The position numbers were made by a program, and so were the translations under genes. 64,000 bases of DNA from positions 1,612,001-1,676,000 of the forward strand of contig NZ_CP119992.1 in NCBI RefSeq assembly GCF_029338575.1. Reading direction: 5' to 3'. The notes under the pieces were generated by a model. That model made no database searches, had not been told where the DNA came from, and saw only the letters and a program-made list of their open reading frames with translations. This document shows, piece after piece, positions 7,470 to 15,055 of the stretch. Source of the DNA: Halomarina halobia (GTDB lineage Archaea > Halobacteriota > Halobacteria > Halobacteriales > Haloarculaceae). Numbering within the stretch: position 1 is the stretch's first letter; every line of letters starts with the position of its first letter.

Positions 7470-7936
7470 TCGAGCGAATCGACCGCGAGGTCCTCGCGGG
7501 GGAGGGCGAGTCGGAACGTCGGGACGGTCTGCCTCACGACCTCCACGATGCCCTTGTCCTGAAGGCTCCTGAGCCCGGATCGCACCTCGTCGACCTCCGC
7601 GTCAATCCCGGCGTCATGGAGCTTGTGGAGCACGGAGACGACACTCTCGGGGTCCTCATCGGGACCGGCGACGACCTCGGTGATCCGGACCTGTAGCTCG
7701 GGGACGCGGATGACCTCGTCGCTCGGGTCGACCCCGACGAGTTCCGACGCCTCGGCGGTCGCCCGGATGAGGCTGTTCTCGTCGCGGAAGTAGTAGTCCT
7801 TCAGTTCGGATTCGAGGTACCGGTGGACCTCGCTACCGCTGTCGAGGTCCCAGCGGTCCAGCAGTTCGGCGTTCTTCGTCGGCTGCAACTCGACGACGTC
7901 GCGCAGCCGTTCTTTCGCTTCCTCGGAGAGCGGCAC
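7466..7936 (-). CDS. DUF5797-like winged-helix protein
   Basis: A 156-residue protein beginning MPLSEEAKERLRDVVELQPT with a GTG start at 7936. The longer upstream frame is Arg/Ser-rich and non-coding in character, and the chosen start fits the family pattern. It opens with ELQPTKNAELLDRWDLDSGS, a helix-turn-helix-like segment, and ends with a second predicted wing, LQDKGIVEVVRQTVPTFRLA. I associate it with haloarchaeal DUF5797. The overall shape (helices, a recognition-like helix, then beta wing) suggests a DNA-binding regulator, but no target is visible. It is convergent with the DUF5787-like gene. A 621-bp repeat-rich gap lies upstream. Confidence 0.62.
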   Translation of the reverse strand: MPLSEEAKERLRDVVELQPTKNAELLDRWDLDSGSEVHRYLESELKDYYFRDENSLIRATAEASELVGVDPSDEVIRVPELQVRITEVVAGPDEDPESVVSVLHKLHDAGIDAEVDEVRSGLRSLQDKGIVEVVRQTVPTFRLALPREDLAVDSLD

Positions 7937-8098
7937 TGTTCGAGGATACGTCCGGACCCCTACATGCGCGTTCCGACTTTCGGAGGACCGGGGGACGAAC
8001 CCGACCGACCGACGGTCCCGGAACGACGACGCGAGGGCGGCCCGCGACCGCCCCCGTGACGCCGTGCGTCGGACCGCGAGCGAGACAGCGACGCTGGC

Positions 8099-8155
8099 GA
8101 GCGAGCGGACGCGCCGACCCCTCGAAGGAGTGGGGCGACTGAGGGGGTGAGATGC
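8099..8155 (-). repeat. Repeat B, copy 1 (57 bp, inverted)
   Basis: Reverse-complemented, these 57 bp match 13906-13962 at about 52 positions without a gap. Both contain CTCCTTCGAGGGGTCGGCGC-like core sequence and run into the GTCCGCTCGCTC motif. In both places the repeat lies within 300 bp of a palindrome made of TTTTGC and GGCAAAA arms. Confidence 0.65.
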
Positions 8156-8224
8156 GGCTTGGGTGGGGTGTTTTACTGCGCTCGTTCGTGCGCCTCTGGC
8201 GCTCCTCGCTGGCAAAACCTCCTT

Positions 8225-8341
8225 GCGGACAGGCGACGCCGCGGCGGGGGCTGGCTCGCGGGGCGTGGCGTCGCACGACCGCAGAGCGCCCCGCGACGAC
8301 TCTCACGTCACACGGACGCTGGTCCCGCTCTCAGATATAAA
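8225..8341. repeat. Repeat A, copy 1 (117 bp, TATA at its end)
   Basis: One of three copies (others 17337-17447 and 55982-56090) sharing three landmarks in the same order: a GCGAACAGGCGAC-like left end, GTCGCACGACCGC in the middle, and CTGGTCCCGCTCTC followed by TATAAA at the right end. All lengths are 109-117 bp. Each copy sits just past the 3' end of a minus-strand gene. Confidence 0.6.
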
Positions 8342-8370
8342 GATACGGCCCGAACGACGGGCCCGACCGC

Positions 8371-8476
8371 CACCGCCGGCACCAGCGCGGCACCCGCGAG
8401 CGACCAGCGGGAGCGAGCGGGCCAAGGAACCTTCGAGGACGCGAGCGCAGCGAGCACCCGAGGAGGTGACACAGGC
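8371..8476. repeat. Shared 3' flank of reductase genes, copy 1
   Basis: These 106 bp match 17490-17595 at nearly every position, with only a few A/G differences. They contain the local repeats GGGAGCGAGCGGGCC and GCGAGCGCAGCGAGC. Both copies lie between repeat A and the 3' end of a geranylgeranyl-reductase-family gene, so the similarity of those genes extends into their downstream DNA. Confidence 0.75.
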
Positions 8477-8557
8477 TTTTGCTCCAGCTTTTGCCAGCTT
8501 TTGCCAGCGACCGCGAAGCGTGTCGCTGGCACGCGAGTGCAGCAAAAGGTGGTGGTT

Positions 8558-9928
8558 CTAGTACTTCGGCTCCGCGCCGGTCGTCGCGTAGATGTCGTCC
8601 ATGATGCGGTCGCGCTTGATCCGCCAGCGGGGGAAGCCCGCGGGCGAGGCGGGGTAGGTCTCGTAGTGGCGCAGGAGGCGGTCGGCGAGGCGCTTCGTCC
8701 GGTAGAGGTCGAGGAGCGTGTCCCACTGGTCGCGCGACTTCCAGAGCGTACGTGCGGCGAGGAGGGGGCTGACGCCCGCGGTCCCCGAGTAGAGCGCCTC
8801 GGAGAGCTCCTTCCCCGGCAGGCCGGCGAGCAGTCCCATGAGGTCGTCGAGGTCGTAGGCGGTGGAGAAGACGTTGTAGACGTCGAGCGCCGCGTATCGC
8901 CCGCCGTAGTGGTCCATGACGCGCTCGTTGTACTCCCAGAGCGTCTCCTCGCTCGGATCGTCCGTCTCGATGGCCTCGACGATCCGCTCGCCGGCGTACT
9001 TGCCCGCGTAGGCCGCCCCGGCGATCCCGCCGCCGGTGGTGGGGTTGACGTGGGCGGCGGCGTCCCCGACCGCCACGAACCCCGGCGCGACCGCCGAGTC
9101 GTAGGTCCGCCGGGTCGGGAGCGCCGCGCCGAGCTTGTCGACCACCCGTGCGTCCCGGAACTCGGGGCGGTTCCGCAGGTCCTCGCGGAGGTCCCGGACG
9201 AGCTTCATGGGCCGTTCGTTCATCTGGAAGCCGAGGCCGACGTTGATCTCGGTGGGCGTCCGCGGGAAGTACCAGAGGTAGCCGGCGGAGCGCTTCGTGG
9301 GCTTGAAGACGAGCGCGTCGTGCCACTCGACGGGCTCGGCCACCTCGACGATCTCCCGGTAGGCGGAGGAGAACTGCGAGTAGTTCACGTTCGTGTCGAA
9401 GGTGGCGTCGGAGAAGTCGGCCTTGTCTTGGAGGATGGAGAGCGACCCGGCGGCGTCGACGACCATCCCCGCCTCGTAGGTGACCGGCTCGCCGTTCCGG
9501 ACGCCGGTCACGCCCGTCACGCGGCCGTCGTCGGCCTGGAGCACGTCGCGGACCACCGTGTCGTAGTGGAACGCCGCCCCCGCCCGCTCGGCCCCCTCGA
9601 TGATGCGCCGGCCGTACTCCCAGCGGTCGATGACGGCGAGTTCGCCCGGCACGGGGATGTCGAGGACGGCGTCCTCGGAGGGGATCTCGAAGCGCCCGTG
9701 ATCGACGTCGGTGTTGGTGAACGCCGGTTCGATCTGGGACTTCGGGATGGCGTCGGGGAAGTTGGCGGCTCCCTTGAGCGCGTCGCCGCAGGCGATGTGC
9801 CCCGCCTCCGCTGCGGTCTTGCGCTCGACGACGACGACGTCGTACCCCTCCCGGGCGACCGTGGCCGCGGCGTAGCACCCCCCGGTCCCGGCCCCGACGA
9901 CGACGACGTCGCACTGCTGGGTGGTCAT
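8558..9928 (-). CDS. Geranylgeranyl reductase family flavoprotein, paralogue 1
   Basis: A 456-residue FAD-dependent reductase. The N-terminal dinucleotide fold reads VVVVGAGTGGCYAAA (about residues 9-23), followed by HIACGDALKG, which carries the Cys typical of the family. The substrate-site motif is YLWYFPRTPTEINVGLG, the counterpart of the family's Y-x-W-x-F-P signature, and the second FAD motif is VAVGDAAAHVNPTTGGGIAG. Family members saturate the isoprenoid chains of archaeal lipids or related prenyl compounds. A divergent 2Fe-2S ferredoxin gene 109 bp away is a plausible electron donor. Several blocks are nearly identical at DNA level to the paralogue at 17677-19050, while other parts have diverged. 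The exact prenyl substrate is unknown. Confidence 0.85.
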   Translation of the reverse strand: MTTQQCDVVVVGAGTGGCYAAATVAREGYDVVVVERKTAAEAGHIACGDALKGAANFPDAIPKSQIEPAFTNTDVDHGRFEIPSEDAVLDIPVPGELAVIDRWEYGRRIIEGAERAGAAFHYDTVVRDVLQADDGRVTGVTGVRNGEPVTYEAGMVVDAAGSLSILQDKADFSDATFDTNVNYSQFSSAYREIVEVAEPVEWHDALVFKPTKRSAGYLWYFPRTPTEINVGLGFQMNERPMKLVRDLREDLRNRPEFRDARVVDKLGAALPTRRTYDSAVAPGFVAVGDAAAHVNPTTGGGIAGAAYAGKYAGERIVEAIETDDPSEETLWEYNERVMDHYGGRYAALDVYNVFSTAYDLDDLMGLLAGLPGKELSEALYSGTAGVSPLLAARTLWKSRDQWDTLLDLYRTKRLADRLLRHYETYPASPAGFPRWRIKRDRIMDDIYATTGAEPKY

Positions 9929-10037
9929 GTCTGTTCGTGACCTGCGCGCGTGAAAACCTTTGTCGAATTATCCGTTTCCCCGGGGGCGACGGAATCCACC
10001 AACAAGAGTTTTGTCCGGCATCGTCCAATCGCGGGGT

Positions 10038-10373
10038 ATGACCGAGTACACCGTCGAGTTCGTCGGGACCGGCGAGACCGTCTCCGTCTCGGACAAGCAG
10101 ACCATTCTCAGCCGCTGCATCGAGGAGGGGATCGCCCAGGAGTACTCCTGCCGGGTCGGGATGTGTCTGGCCTGCTCGGCCGAGATCGTGGAGGGGGAGG
10201 TCGAGCAGCCGGTCGCCGTCGCCCGCGGGCTGACCGAGGAGGAGGCGGAACGGTACGCGCTGACGTGCATGGCTCGGCCCGCCTCCGATCTGAAGCTCGA
10301 CCGTGGAAAGTACCCGCCGAGCATCGAGGGGGACGCCGAGAGCGAGACGGAGACGGCGGCGGCCGACGACTGA
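10038..10373 (+). CDS. 2Fe-2S plant-type ferredoxin
   Basis: A 111-residue ferredoxin. Cluster ligands are C38, C43 and C46 in YSCRVGMCLACSAEI plus C77 in LTCMARP, the C-x4-C-x2-C...C pattern of [2Fe-2S] plant-type ferredoxins. It lacks the long N-terminal acidic insertion of the main halobacterial ferredoxin, so it is probably a specialised electron carrier. The C-terminal tail (EGDAESETETAAADD) is very acidic, a salt adaptation. It is divergent from a geranylgeranyl-reductase-family gene; in Methanosarcina a ferredoxin is known to donate electrons to such a reductase, so the pairing may be functional here. The start at 10038 removes a non-conserved, Arg-rich upstream extension. Confidence 0.9.
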   Translation: MTEYTVEFVGTGETVSVSDKQTILSRCIEEGIAQEYSCRVGMCLACSAEIVEGEVEQPVAVARGLTEEEAERYALTCMARPASDLKLDRGKYPPSIEGDAESETETAAADD

Positions 10374-10460
10374 GCGGAGCGGTGACCCCGCGTCGGTCGC
10401 GTCGATCCCGGTTACCTAGTGCTTCTGGGAACGAACCGGCGAGCGGTGCCGGCGGTCGCC

Positions 10461-11498
10461 TCAGTCGTCGTCCGCCGCCGCGCCCTCCGGCGCGTCCGCG
10501 CCGTGCTCTCGGGCGCGCTCGCGCAGGCGGTCGGAGACGGCGGGCACTTCCTCGGGGGTGACGGGACCGCGCTCCTCGATCTCCTCGGGCGAACGCGGGA
10601 ACTCCCGCAGGTCGTAGTGGAGCGCGATGCCCGCCTTCGCCCCCTCGCCCATGGCGACGGGGATCTGGTTGTGGCCGGGCGTGAGATCGCCGACGGCGAG
10701 GACGCCGTCGACGCTGGTGCGCCCGTGGTCGTCCACGACCACGGTGCCGTCGTCGTTCAGCTCGCAGCCGAGTGACGCCGCGAGGTCGTTGTTGTACTCC
10801 GAGCCGTACATCGGGAAGCCGCCACGGTACTCCCGGCGGGTGCCGTCCCCGAACTCGAACGCCTCCAGCCAGCCGTCGTCGCCCTTCTCCATGCCGACGA
10901 TCTCCTCCTCGATCACGTCGATCGGGTGGGCGCGCAGGCGCTCGTCGGTCTCCTCCCCCCACTCCGGTTCGCGCCCGCGGGTCAGCAGGTCTACCTCGGG
11001 CGTGAAGTTGAGCATGATCATGGCGACGAAGGCGGCGCTGTCGCCGTGTCCCATCACGAACACCGGCTCGTCGACGAACATGTAGGCGTCGCAGTGCAGG
11101 CAGTAGTGCAGGCCGCGGCCCGTGCGGGGCAGCGGCGGATCGGGGCGCACGTCCGAGAAGCCGGTAGCGAGGACGACGCGCTCCGCGAGCACTACCAGGT
11201 CGTTCGCGATCACGCAGAACCGGCCGTCGTCGGTGCGCTCGACGTCGGTGACGAAGTCCCGGTAGACGTCCGTGCCGTAGCCCTCGATCTGTTCGGTCGC
11301 GGTCCGGAGGAACTCGTTGCCCGAGACGGACTCGGGGACGCCGATGACGTTGTGCGTGTCGAGCATCATCGCGGCGCGGCCGCCGCCGCGGTTTATAACC
11401 ACTGTGTCGTGGCCCAGTCGGGTGGCGTACAGCGCGGCGGTGAGTCCGGCCGGGCCGCCGCCGACGACCGCGACCTGGTACTCGGGAGTGTCTGCCAT
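10461..11498 (-). CDS. Thioredoxin-reductase-like FAD/NAD(P) oxidoreductase
   Basis: A 345-residue flavoprotein of the thioredoxin reductase fold. It has the FAD-binding VAVVGGGPAGLTAALYA (about 9-25), then HYCLHCDAYM with a C133-x2-C136 disulfide followed by Asp as in TrxR, and a third motif VLAVGDLTPGHNQIPVAMGE. The pyridine-nucleotide segment is FVMGHGDSAAFVAMI, where canonical TrxR has G-x-G-x2-A; the altered pattern leaves NADPH specificity uncertain. The tail (RAREHGADAPEGAAADDD) is acidic. The gene is divergent from a monothiol glutaredoxin 181 bp away, suggesting a shared role in thiol redox balance. It could reduce a thioredoxin, a glutaredoxin or another disulfide. Confidence 0.82.
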   Translation of the reverse strand: MADTPEYQVAVVGGGPAGLTAALYATRLGHDTVVINRGGGRAAMMLDTHNVIGVPESVSGNEFLRTATEQIEGYGTDVYRDFVTDVERTDDGRFCVIANDLVVLAERVVLATGFSDVRPDPPLPRTGRGLHYCLHCDAYMFVDEPVFVMGHGDSAAFVAMIMLNFTPEVDLLTRGREPEWGEETDERLRAHPIDVIEEEIVGMEKGDDGWLEAFEFGDGTRREYRGGFPMYGSEYNNDLAASLGCELNDDGTVVVDDHGRTSVDGVLAVGDLTPGHNQIPVAMGEGAKAGIALHYDLREFPRSPEEIEERGPVTPEEVPAVSDRLRERAREHGADAPEGAAADDD

Positions 11499-11679
11499 GT
11501 CGCGTCGTTGGGACGGCGGTCACATAACGCTCCGGTCGCGTGTGCGGCGCGCGCACCCGGGCGCTGACGGTCGCCGAGAGACGGAGGCGACGACCGGGGG
11601 TGACACGATCGACGCCGGGAGTCGTCGCGGGTCGCGGACCGACGAAACAGGTTTCCCCGACGCGCCGCCTATTGCGGGT

Positions 11680-12024
11680 ATGACGTTCGAACCGCAGTCC
11701 GACCTGAGCGAGGCGGAGGTCCGCGAGCGCGTCAAGGGCGCAATCGAGGAGAACGATGTCGTCCTGTTCATGAAGGGGACGCCGCTCATGCCCCAGTGTG
11801 GCTACTCCCGGCGGGCGCTCGGACTCATCGGACAGCACCGCGACGACGTGGAGACCGTGGACGTGCTGGAGGCGCTCGACGCCTACCGCGCCGCGCTGAA
11901 GGAACACAGCGGCTGGGAGACCATCCCCCAGACGTACGTCGACGGCGAATTCGTCGGTGGGAGCGACATTCTCGCAGAACTAGACGAACGCGGGCAACTC
12001 GCGGAGACCCTCCAGGGGGAATAG
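11680..12024 (+). CDS. Monothiol glutaredoxin (Grx4-like)
   Basis: A 114-residue glutaredoxin. FMKGTPLMPQCGYSRRA carries the active-site CGYS (C40), the monothiol form close to the usual CGFS, and WETIPQTYVDGEFVGGSDI carries the cis-Pro and the G-G-S/C-D motif that binds glutathione in relatives. Monothiol glutaredoxins of this class bind and transfer [2Fe-2S] clusters rather than acting mainly as reductases. Haloarchaea use gamma-glutamylcysteine as their main thiol, so the ligand is probably that compound (inference). It is divergent from the TrxR-like gene. The start at 11680 follows family length. Confidence 0.88.
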   Translation: MTFEPQSDLSEAEVRERVKGAIEENDVVLFMKGTPLMPQCGYSRRALGLIGQHRDDVETVDVLEALDAYRAALKEHSGWETIPQTYVDGEFVGGSDILAELDERGQLAETLQGE

Positions 12025-12056
12025 CCACCCACGGTGGAGAGTGACAAAAAGGGCAG

Positions 12057-12068
12057 AAAATATAAGCA
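12057..12068 (+). promoter_or_regulatory. TATA region of the DUF7110-like gene
   Basis: AAAATATAAGCA is an A/T island in GC-rich DNA. With a start about 25 bp downstream it would give a leader of about 50 nt before the ATG at 12140. No Shine-Dalgarno motif is visible. Confidence 0.5.
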
Positions 12069-12139
12069 ACAAGTTCCTAGAATAGGGTGACCAGTTCCGG
12101 TCGCGGGGACCAGCAGCCCCAGTTAGCGCACGCTACACC

Positions 12140-12748
12140 ATGACCAGCCACGTATACACTCTTCACTCGACGCTCGAACTGCCCCTCGAAGACGTATTTG
12201 AGTACTTCGAGGACGCTGACCTCCCCGTCGAAATAGCAGACGTCGAAATCACCCGTCGGAACAACACCCTCATCGTGAGTGCCGTCGCCGCCGAGGACAA
12301 CATCAGCAAGTACACGCCGACAGCGCAGTTGAAGGCGAGCGTCACGGAGAACCGCGTCTACCTTGACGAGGACGAAGAAGACGAGGCCGGACCCTTCGGT
12401 GCCGGCGGCGGCCCCTCCGGCACCCCGCAGTGGGCCGCGTTCGGCCAGCAGGAGGAGCAGGTCGAACGACCGTCCGAACTCGTCGAGTACGCCTGCTTCA
12501 AGGGAGACCGAGAGACAGTACTACAGAACACCGCCCTTCAGTATCCGATGTTCGAGGTCCTCTGCGACCTCGCGCTCGAGTGCGAGAAGGGAACGCTCAC
12601 CGCCATCACGTCGCGCGACGGGGAACTCCAGGCGACACGCATCGTCAACGGCGAGGAGCGCGCGGCGACGCTGAAGGTCGTCGAAGACCCGCGAGACGCG
12701 CCGAACGGTAACGGCATCAACTGGCGGGACAACAAGTTCATCAGCTAA
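12140..12748 (+). CDS. DUF7110-like haloarchaeal protein
   Basis: A 202-residue soluble acidic protein. The N-terminal half is well ordered: VYTLHSTLELPLEDVFEYFE, then EITRRNNTLIVSAVAAEDN and YTPTAQLKASVTENRVY. A flexible linker rich in D, E, G and P follows (about 76-105, including GPFGAGGGPSGTPQ). The second half carries VEYACFKGDRETVLQNTALQ and LCDLALECEKGTLTAITSRD. I associate it with DUF7110, a family recalled only from haloarchaea; its function is not known to me. The two-domain layout with strands and helices suggests a regulatory or adaptor protein. It stands alone between glutaredoxin and the CysD-like genes. Confidence 0.7.
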   Translation: MTSHVYTLHSTLELPLEDVFEYFEDADLPVEIADVEITRRNNTLIVSAVAAEDNISKYTPTAQLKASVTENRVYLDEDEEDEAGPFGAGGGPSGTPQWAAFGQQEEQVERPSELVEYACFKGDRETVLQNTALQYPMFEVLCDLALECEKGTLTAITSRDGELQATRIVNGEERAATLKVVEDPRDAPNGNGINWRDNKFIS

Positions 12749-12873
12749 ACGGCGAAGCGAATCCTCCTGTCGCGCGACGCGCGGAGCGACGGCTACCCCC
12801 CGCGGCCGAAACCCGCGAACGCCTCCGAGGCCACAAGCGGTAAGTGGCTGGTAATAATATCTAATTACTACGT

Positions 12874-13827
12874 ATGGCAGACTTCCCGCAGTACCTCGAC
12901 GTGGACTACACGGACGGCGAGGGGGAATCCCCCGAGGACTACCCGGCGCTCGAGGACAAGCTCGAGAAGGCCATCGAGGTCACGAAGACGGGGCTCCAGG
13001 AGTACCAGAACCCGGCGGTCATGTGGACCGGCGGCAAGGACTCGACGCTCACCCTCTACTTCGTGAAGGAGGTCGCGGAGCAGTACGATCTCGACCTCCC
13101 GCCGACCATCTTCATCGACCACTTCCAGCACTTCGACGAGCTCATCGACTTCGTCGAGCACTGGGCCGACGAGTGGGACCTCGAAGTGGTCTACGCGCGC
13201 AACGAGGACGTCGGATCGCTCGCCGACGAGCCGGGCGACGAGATCCGCGTCGAGGACCTGAACGAGCAGAACCGGCACCACGTGCGGAACATCCTCGAGT
13301 ACGAGGAGGACACCTTCCCCTTCCTGCTCGACACCTACGTCGGTAACCACCTCCTCAAGACCGTCGCGCTCAACAACGCGCTCGAGGAGTACGACATCGA
13401 CGGCATCATCTCCGGCATCCGCTGGGACGAGCAGGAGGCGCGCGCCGACGAGACCTTCTTCAGCCCCCGCCACGACCCGGACATCTACCCGCCCCACGAC
13501 CGGGTTCAGCCGATCCTCCAGTTCGAGGAGCGCGACGTCTGGGACGCCTTCTGGAACTTCGTCGTCCCGGAGACGGTCGAGGACTACCCGGCCGGTCACG
13601 TCCCGCAGGACTACGACGACCTCCCGAACGACCTCACCCACGAGGACATCCCCGTCTCGCCCAAGTACTTCGCCGGGTTCCGCTCGCTCGGCAGCGAGGT
13701 CAGCACCGACAAGAGCGCCGAGGAACCCGCGTGGCTGCAGGACCTCGAGGGCACCACCGAGCGCGCCGGCCGCGCCCAGGACAAGGAGGACCTGATGGCG
13801 CGCCTGCGCGACCTCGGCTACATGTAA
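12874..13827 (+). CDS. CysD-like PP-loop ATP pyrophosphatase, paralogue 1
   Basis: A 317-residue member of the PAPS reductase/ATP sulfurylase small-subunit family. The PP-loop WTGGKDSTLTLYFVKE (about 51-66) binds ATP. Downstream motifs SGIRWDEQEARADETFFSPR and the C-terminus TTERAGRAQDKEDL match CysD (in E. coli the end reads T-T-S-E-R-Q-G-R) better than CysH. It lacks the C-terminal catalytic Cys of PAPS reductases. CysD normally works with the GTPase CysN to make adenylyl sulfate, but no cysN, cysC or cysH gene is nearby. It may adenylate or thiolate a different substrate. A close paralogue follows 274 bp later in the same orientation, with similar 3' flanking DNA, showing tandem duplication. 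Confidence 0.82.
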   Translation: MADFPQYLDVDYTDGEGESPEDYPALEDKLEKAIEVTKTGLQEYQNPAVMWTGGKDSTLTLYFVKEVAEQYDLDLPPTIFIDHFQHFDELIDFVEHWADEWDLEVVYARNEDVGSLADEPGDEIRVEDLNEQNRHHVRNILEYEEDTFPFLLDTYVGNHLLKTVALNNALEEYDIDGIISGIRWDEQEARADETFFSPRHDPDIYPPHDRVQPILQFEERDVWDAFWNFVVPETVEDYPAGHVPQDYDDLPNDLTHEDIPVSPKYFAGFRSLGSEVSTDKSAEEPAWLQDLEGTTERAGRAQDKEDLMARLRDLGYM

Positions 13828-14101
13828 GACACCTACCTTTCACCGCCCAGCTTTTGCTGCGGTCGCTCGCTGCGCTCGCTCCCTGGCAAAAGCTGGATCA
13901 AAACCGCGTCTCACCCTCTCAGTCGCTCCGCTCCTTCGAGGGTTCGGCGCGTCCGCTCGCTCACTGCGTTCGCTCGCGGGACGACACGGTGCGCTGGCCG
14001 CGGTCGGTGCACGGCCGTAGTGCTCCTCGCTACGCACGCCGAGTGCGATACATTCGCTACCGCGGAAGGTAAATTATCTCCGGCGTCGATTCACTGCTGA
14101 G
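13828..14101. repeat. Gap between CysD-like genes with palindromic repeats
   Basis: Just after the stop, CAGCTTTTGC (13848-13857) pairs with GCAAAAGCTG (13886-13895). Repeat B copy 2 follows (13906-13962), then a CTCACTGCGTTCGCTCGCGG segment also found (as CTCACTGCGGTCGCTCGCGG) near 15190-15210. The start of this flank (TTTCACCGCCCA then CTTTTGCTGCGGTCG) recurs after the second paralogue at 15065-15092, so the duplication unit included the 3' flank. Confidence 0.65.
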
Positions 14102-15055
14102 ATGAGCGAGAACTTTCCCGAGTACCTGACGGTCGACTACGAGGACGGGCGGGAGCAGACCGCCGCGGACTACCCGACGCTGGCCGACAAGCTGGCGAAG
14201 GCCGTCGACGTGACGAGGATCGCGCTGGAGCAGTACCGCAGGCCCGCGGTGATGTGGACCGGCGGGAAGGACTCCACGCTCGTGCTCTACTTCGTGAAGG
14301 AGGTCGCCGAGGAGTACGGCCACGACCTCCCGCCGGTGGTGTTCATCGACCACTATCAACACTTCGAGGAGGTCACCGACTTCGTCGAGCGCTGGGCCGA
14401 TAAGTGGGACCTCGAAGTGGTCTACGCGCGCAACGAGGACCCCGCCTTCGCCGAGCACGCGCCCGGCGACGACGTCCCCGTCGCGTCACTGACCGAGGAG
14501 AACCGGCGCGAGCTCCGCCGCGCGGACCACGAGGGCGACACCTTCCGCTTCGAGGCCGACAGCCTCGGCGGCAACCACCTCCTCAAGACTGTCGCGCTCA
14601 ACCACGTCATTCAGGAGCACGGCTTCGACGGCATCTTCTCGGGCGTCCGCTGGGACGAGCAGGAGGCCCGCGCCGACGAGACCTTCTTCAGCCCCCGCCA
14701 CGACTCGCGGAAGTACCCGCCCCACGACCGCGTCCACTCCATCCTCCAGTTCGACGAGCGGGCGCTGTGGGACGCCACGTGGCAGTACGTCGTCCCCGAC
14801 ACCGTGGCCGGATGGCCCGAGGGACACGTCCCGCAGGACTACGACGACATGCCCGAGGGCATTACAGCCAGGGATATCCCCGTCTCGCCCAAGTACTTCG
14901 AGGGCTTCCGCTCGCTCGGCACGGAGAAGGGTTCGGCGAAGTCCGCGGAGGAACCCGCCTGGCTGCAGGACCTCGAGAGTACCACCGAACGGCAGGGGCG
15001 CGCCCAGGACAAGGAGAATCTGATGGAGCGCCTGCGCGACCTCGGCTACATGTAA
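14102..15055 (+). CDS. CysD-like PP-loop ATP pyrophosphatase, paralogue 2
   Basis: A 317-residue tandem copy of the preceding gene, of identical length. The PP-loop reads WTGGKDSTLVLYFVKE and the tail is STTERQGRAQDKENLMERL, even closer to CysD. Long blocks are the same in both proteins (for example WDEQEARADETFFSPRHD), while the region around residues 125-155 has diverged (PVASLTEENRRELRRADHEG here). That pattern suggests both copies are kept under selection but may handle different partners or substrates. A weak A/T-rich element (GGTAAATTATC, about 14068-14078) precedes the ATG, so it may have its own promoter. No cysN-like partner in the window. Confidence 0.82.
   Translation: MSENFPEYLTVDYEDGREQTAADYPTLADKLAKAVDVTRIALEQYRRPAVMWTGGKDSTLVLYFVKEVAEEYGHDLPPVVFIDHYQHFEEVTDFVERWADKWDLEVVYARNEDPAFAEHAPGDDVPVASLTEENRRELRRADHEGDTFRFEADSLGGNHLLKTVALNHVIQEHGFDGIFSGVRWDEQEARADETFFSPRHDSRKYPPHDRVHSILQFDERALWDATWQYVVPDTVAGWPEGHVPQDYDDMPEGITARDIPVSPKYFEGFRSLGTEKGSAKSAEEPAWLQDLESTTERQGRAQDKENLMERLRDLGYM

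Larger units (their letters stand above)
7937..8557. other. 621-bp gene-free gap filled with dispersed repeats
   Basis: No frame here has haloarchaeal codon use. The stretch contains four repeat segments: an inverted copy of repeat B (8099-8155), a TTTTAC...GGCAAAAC palindromic piece (about 8170-8218), repeat A copy 1 (8225-8341), and a 105-bp block (8371-8476) nearly identical to 17490-17595. After it come three TTTTGC-containing segments up to the stop of the downstream reductase gene. Confidence 0.7.

Noticed and set aside
8371..8476. CRISPR-like repetition of GCGAGCG motifs
   Set aside because: Repeats are 10-15 bp, irregularly spaced and without unique spacers; no cas genes in the window.
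12840..12873. Riboswitch before the CysD-like pair
   Set aside because: The A/T-rich stretch is a promoter; the leader is too short for a sulfur-responsive riboswitch and no conserved stem is visible.
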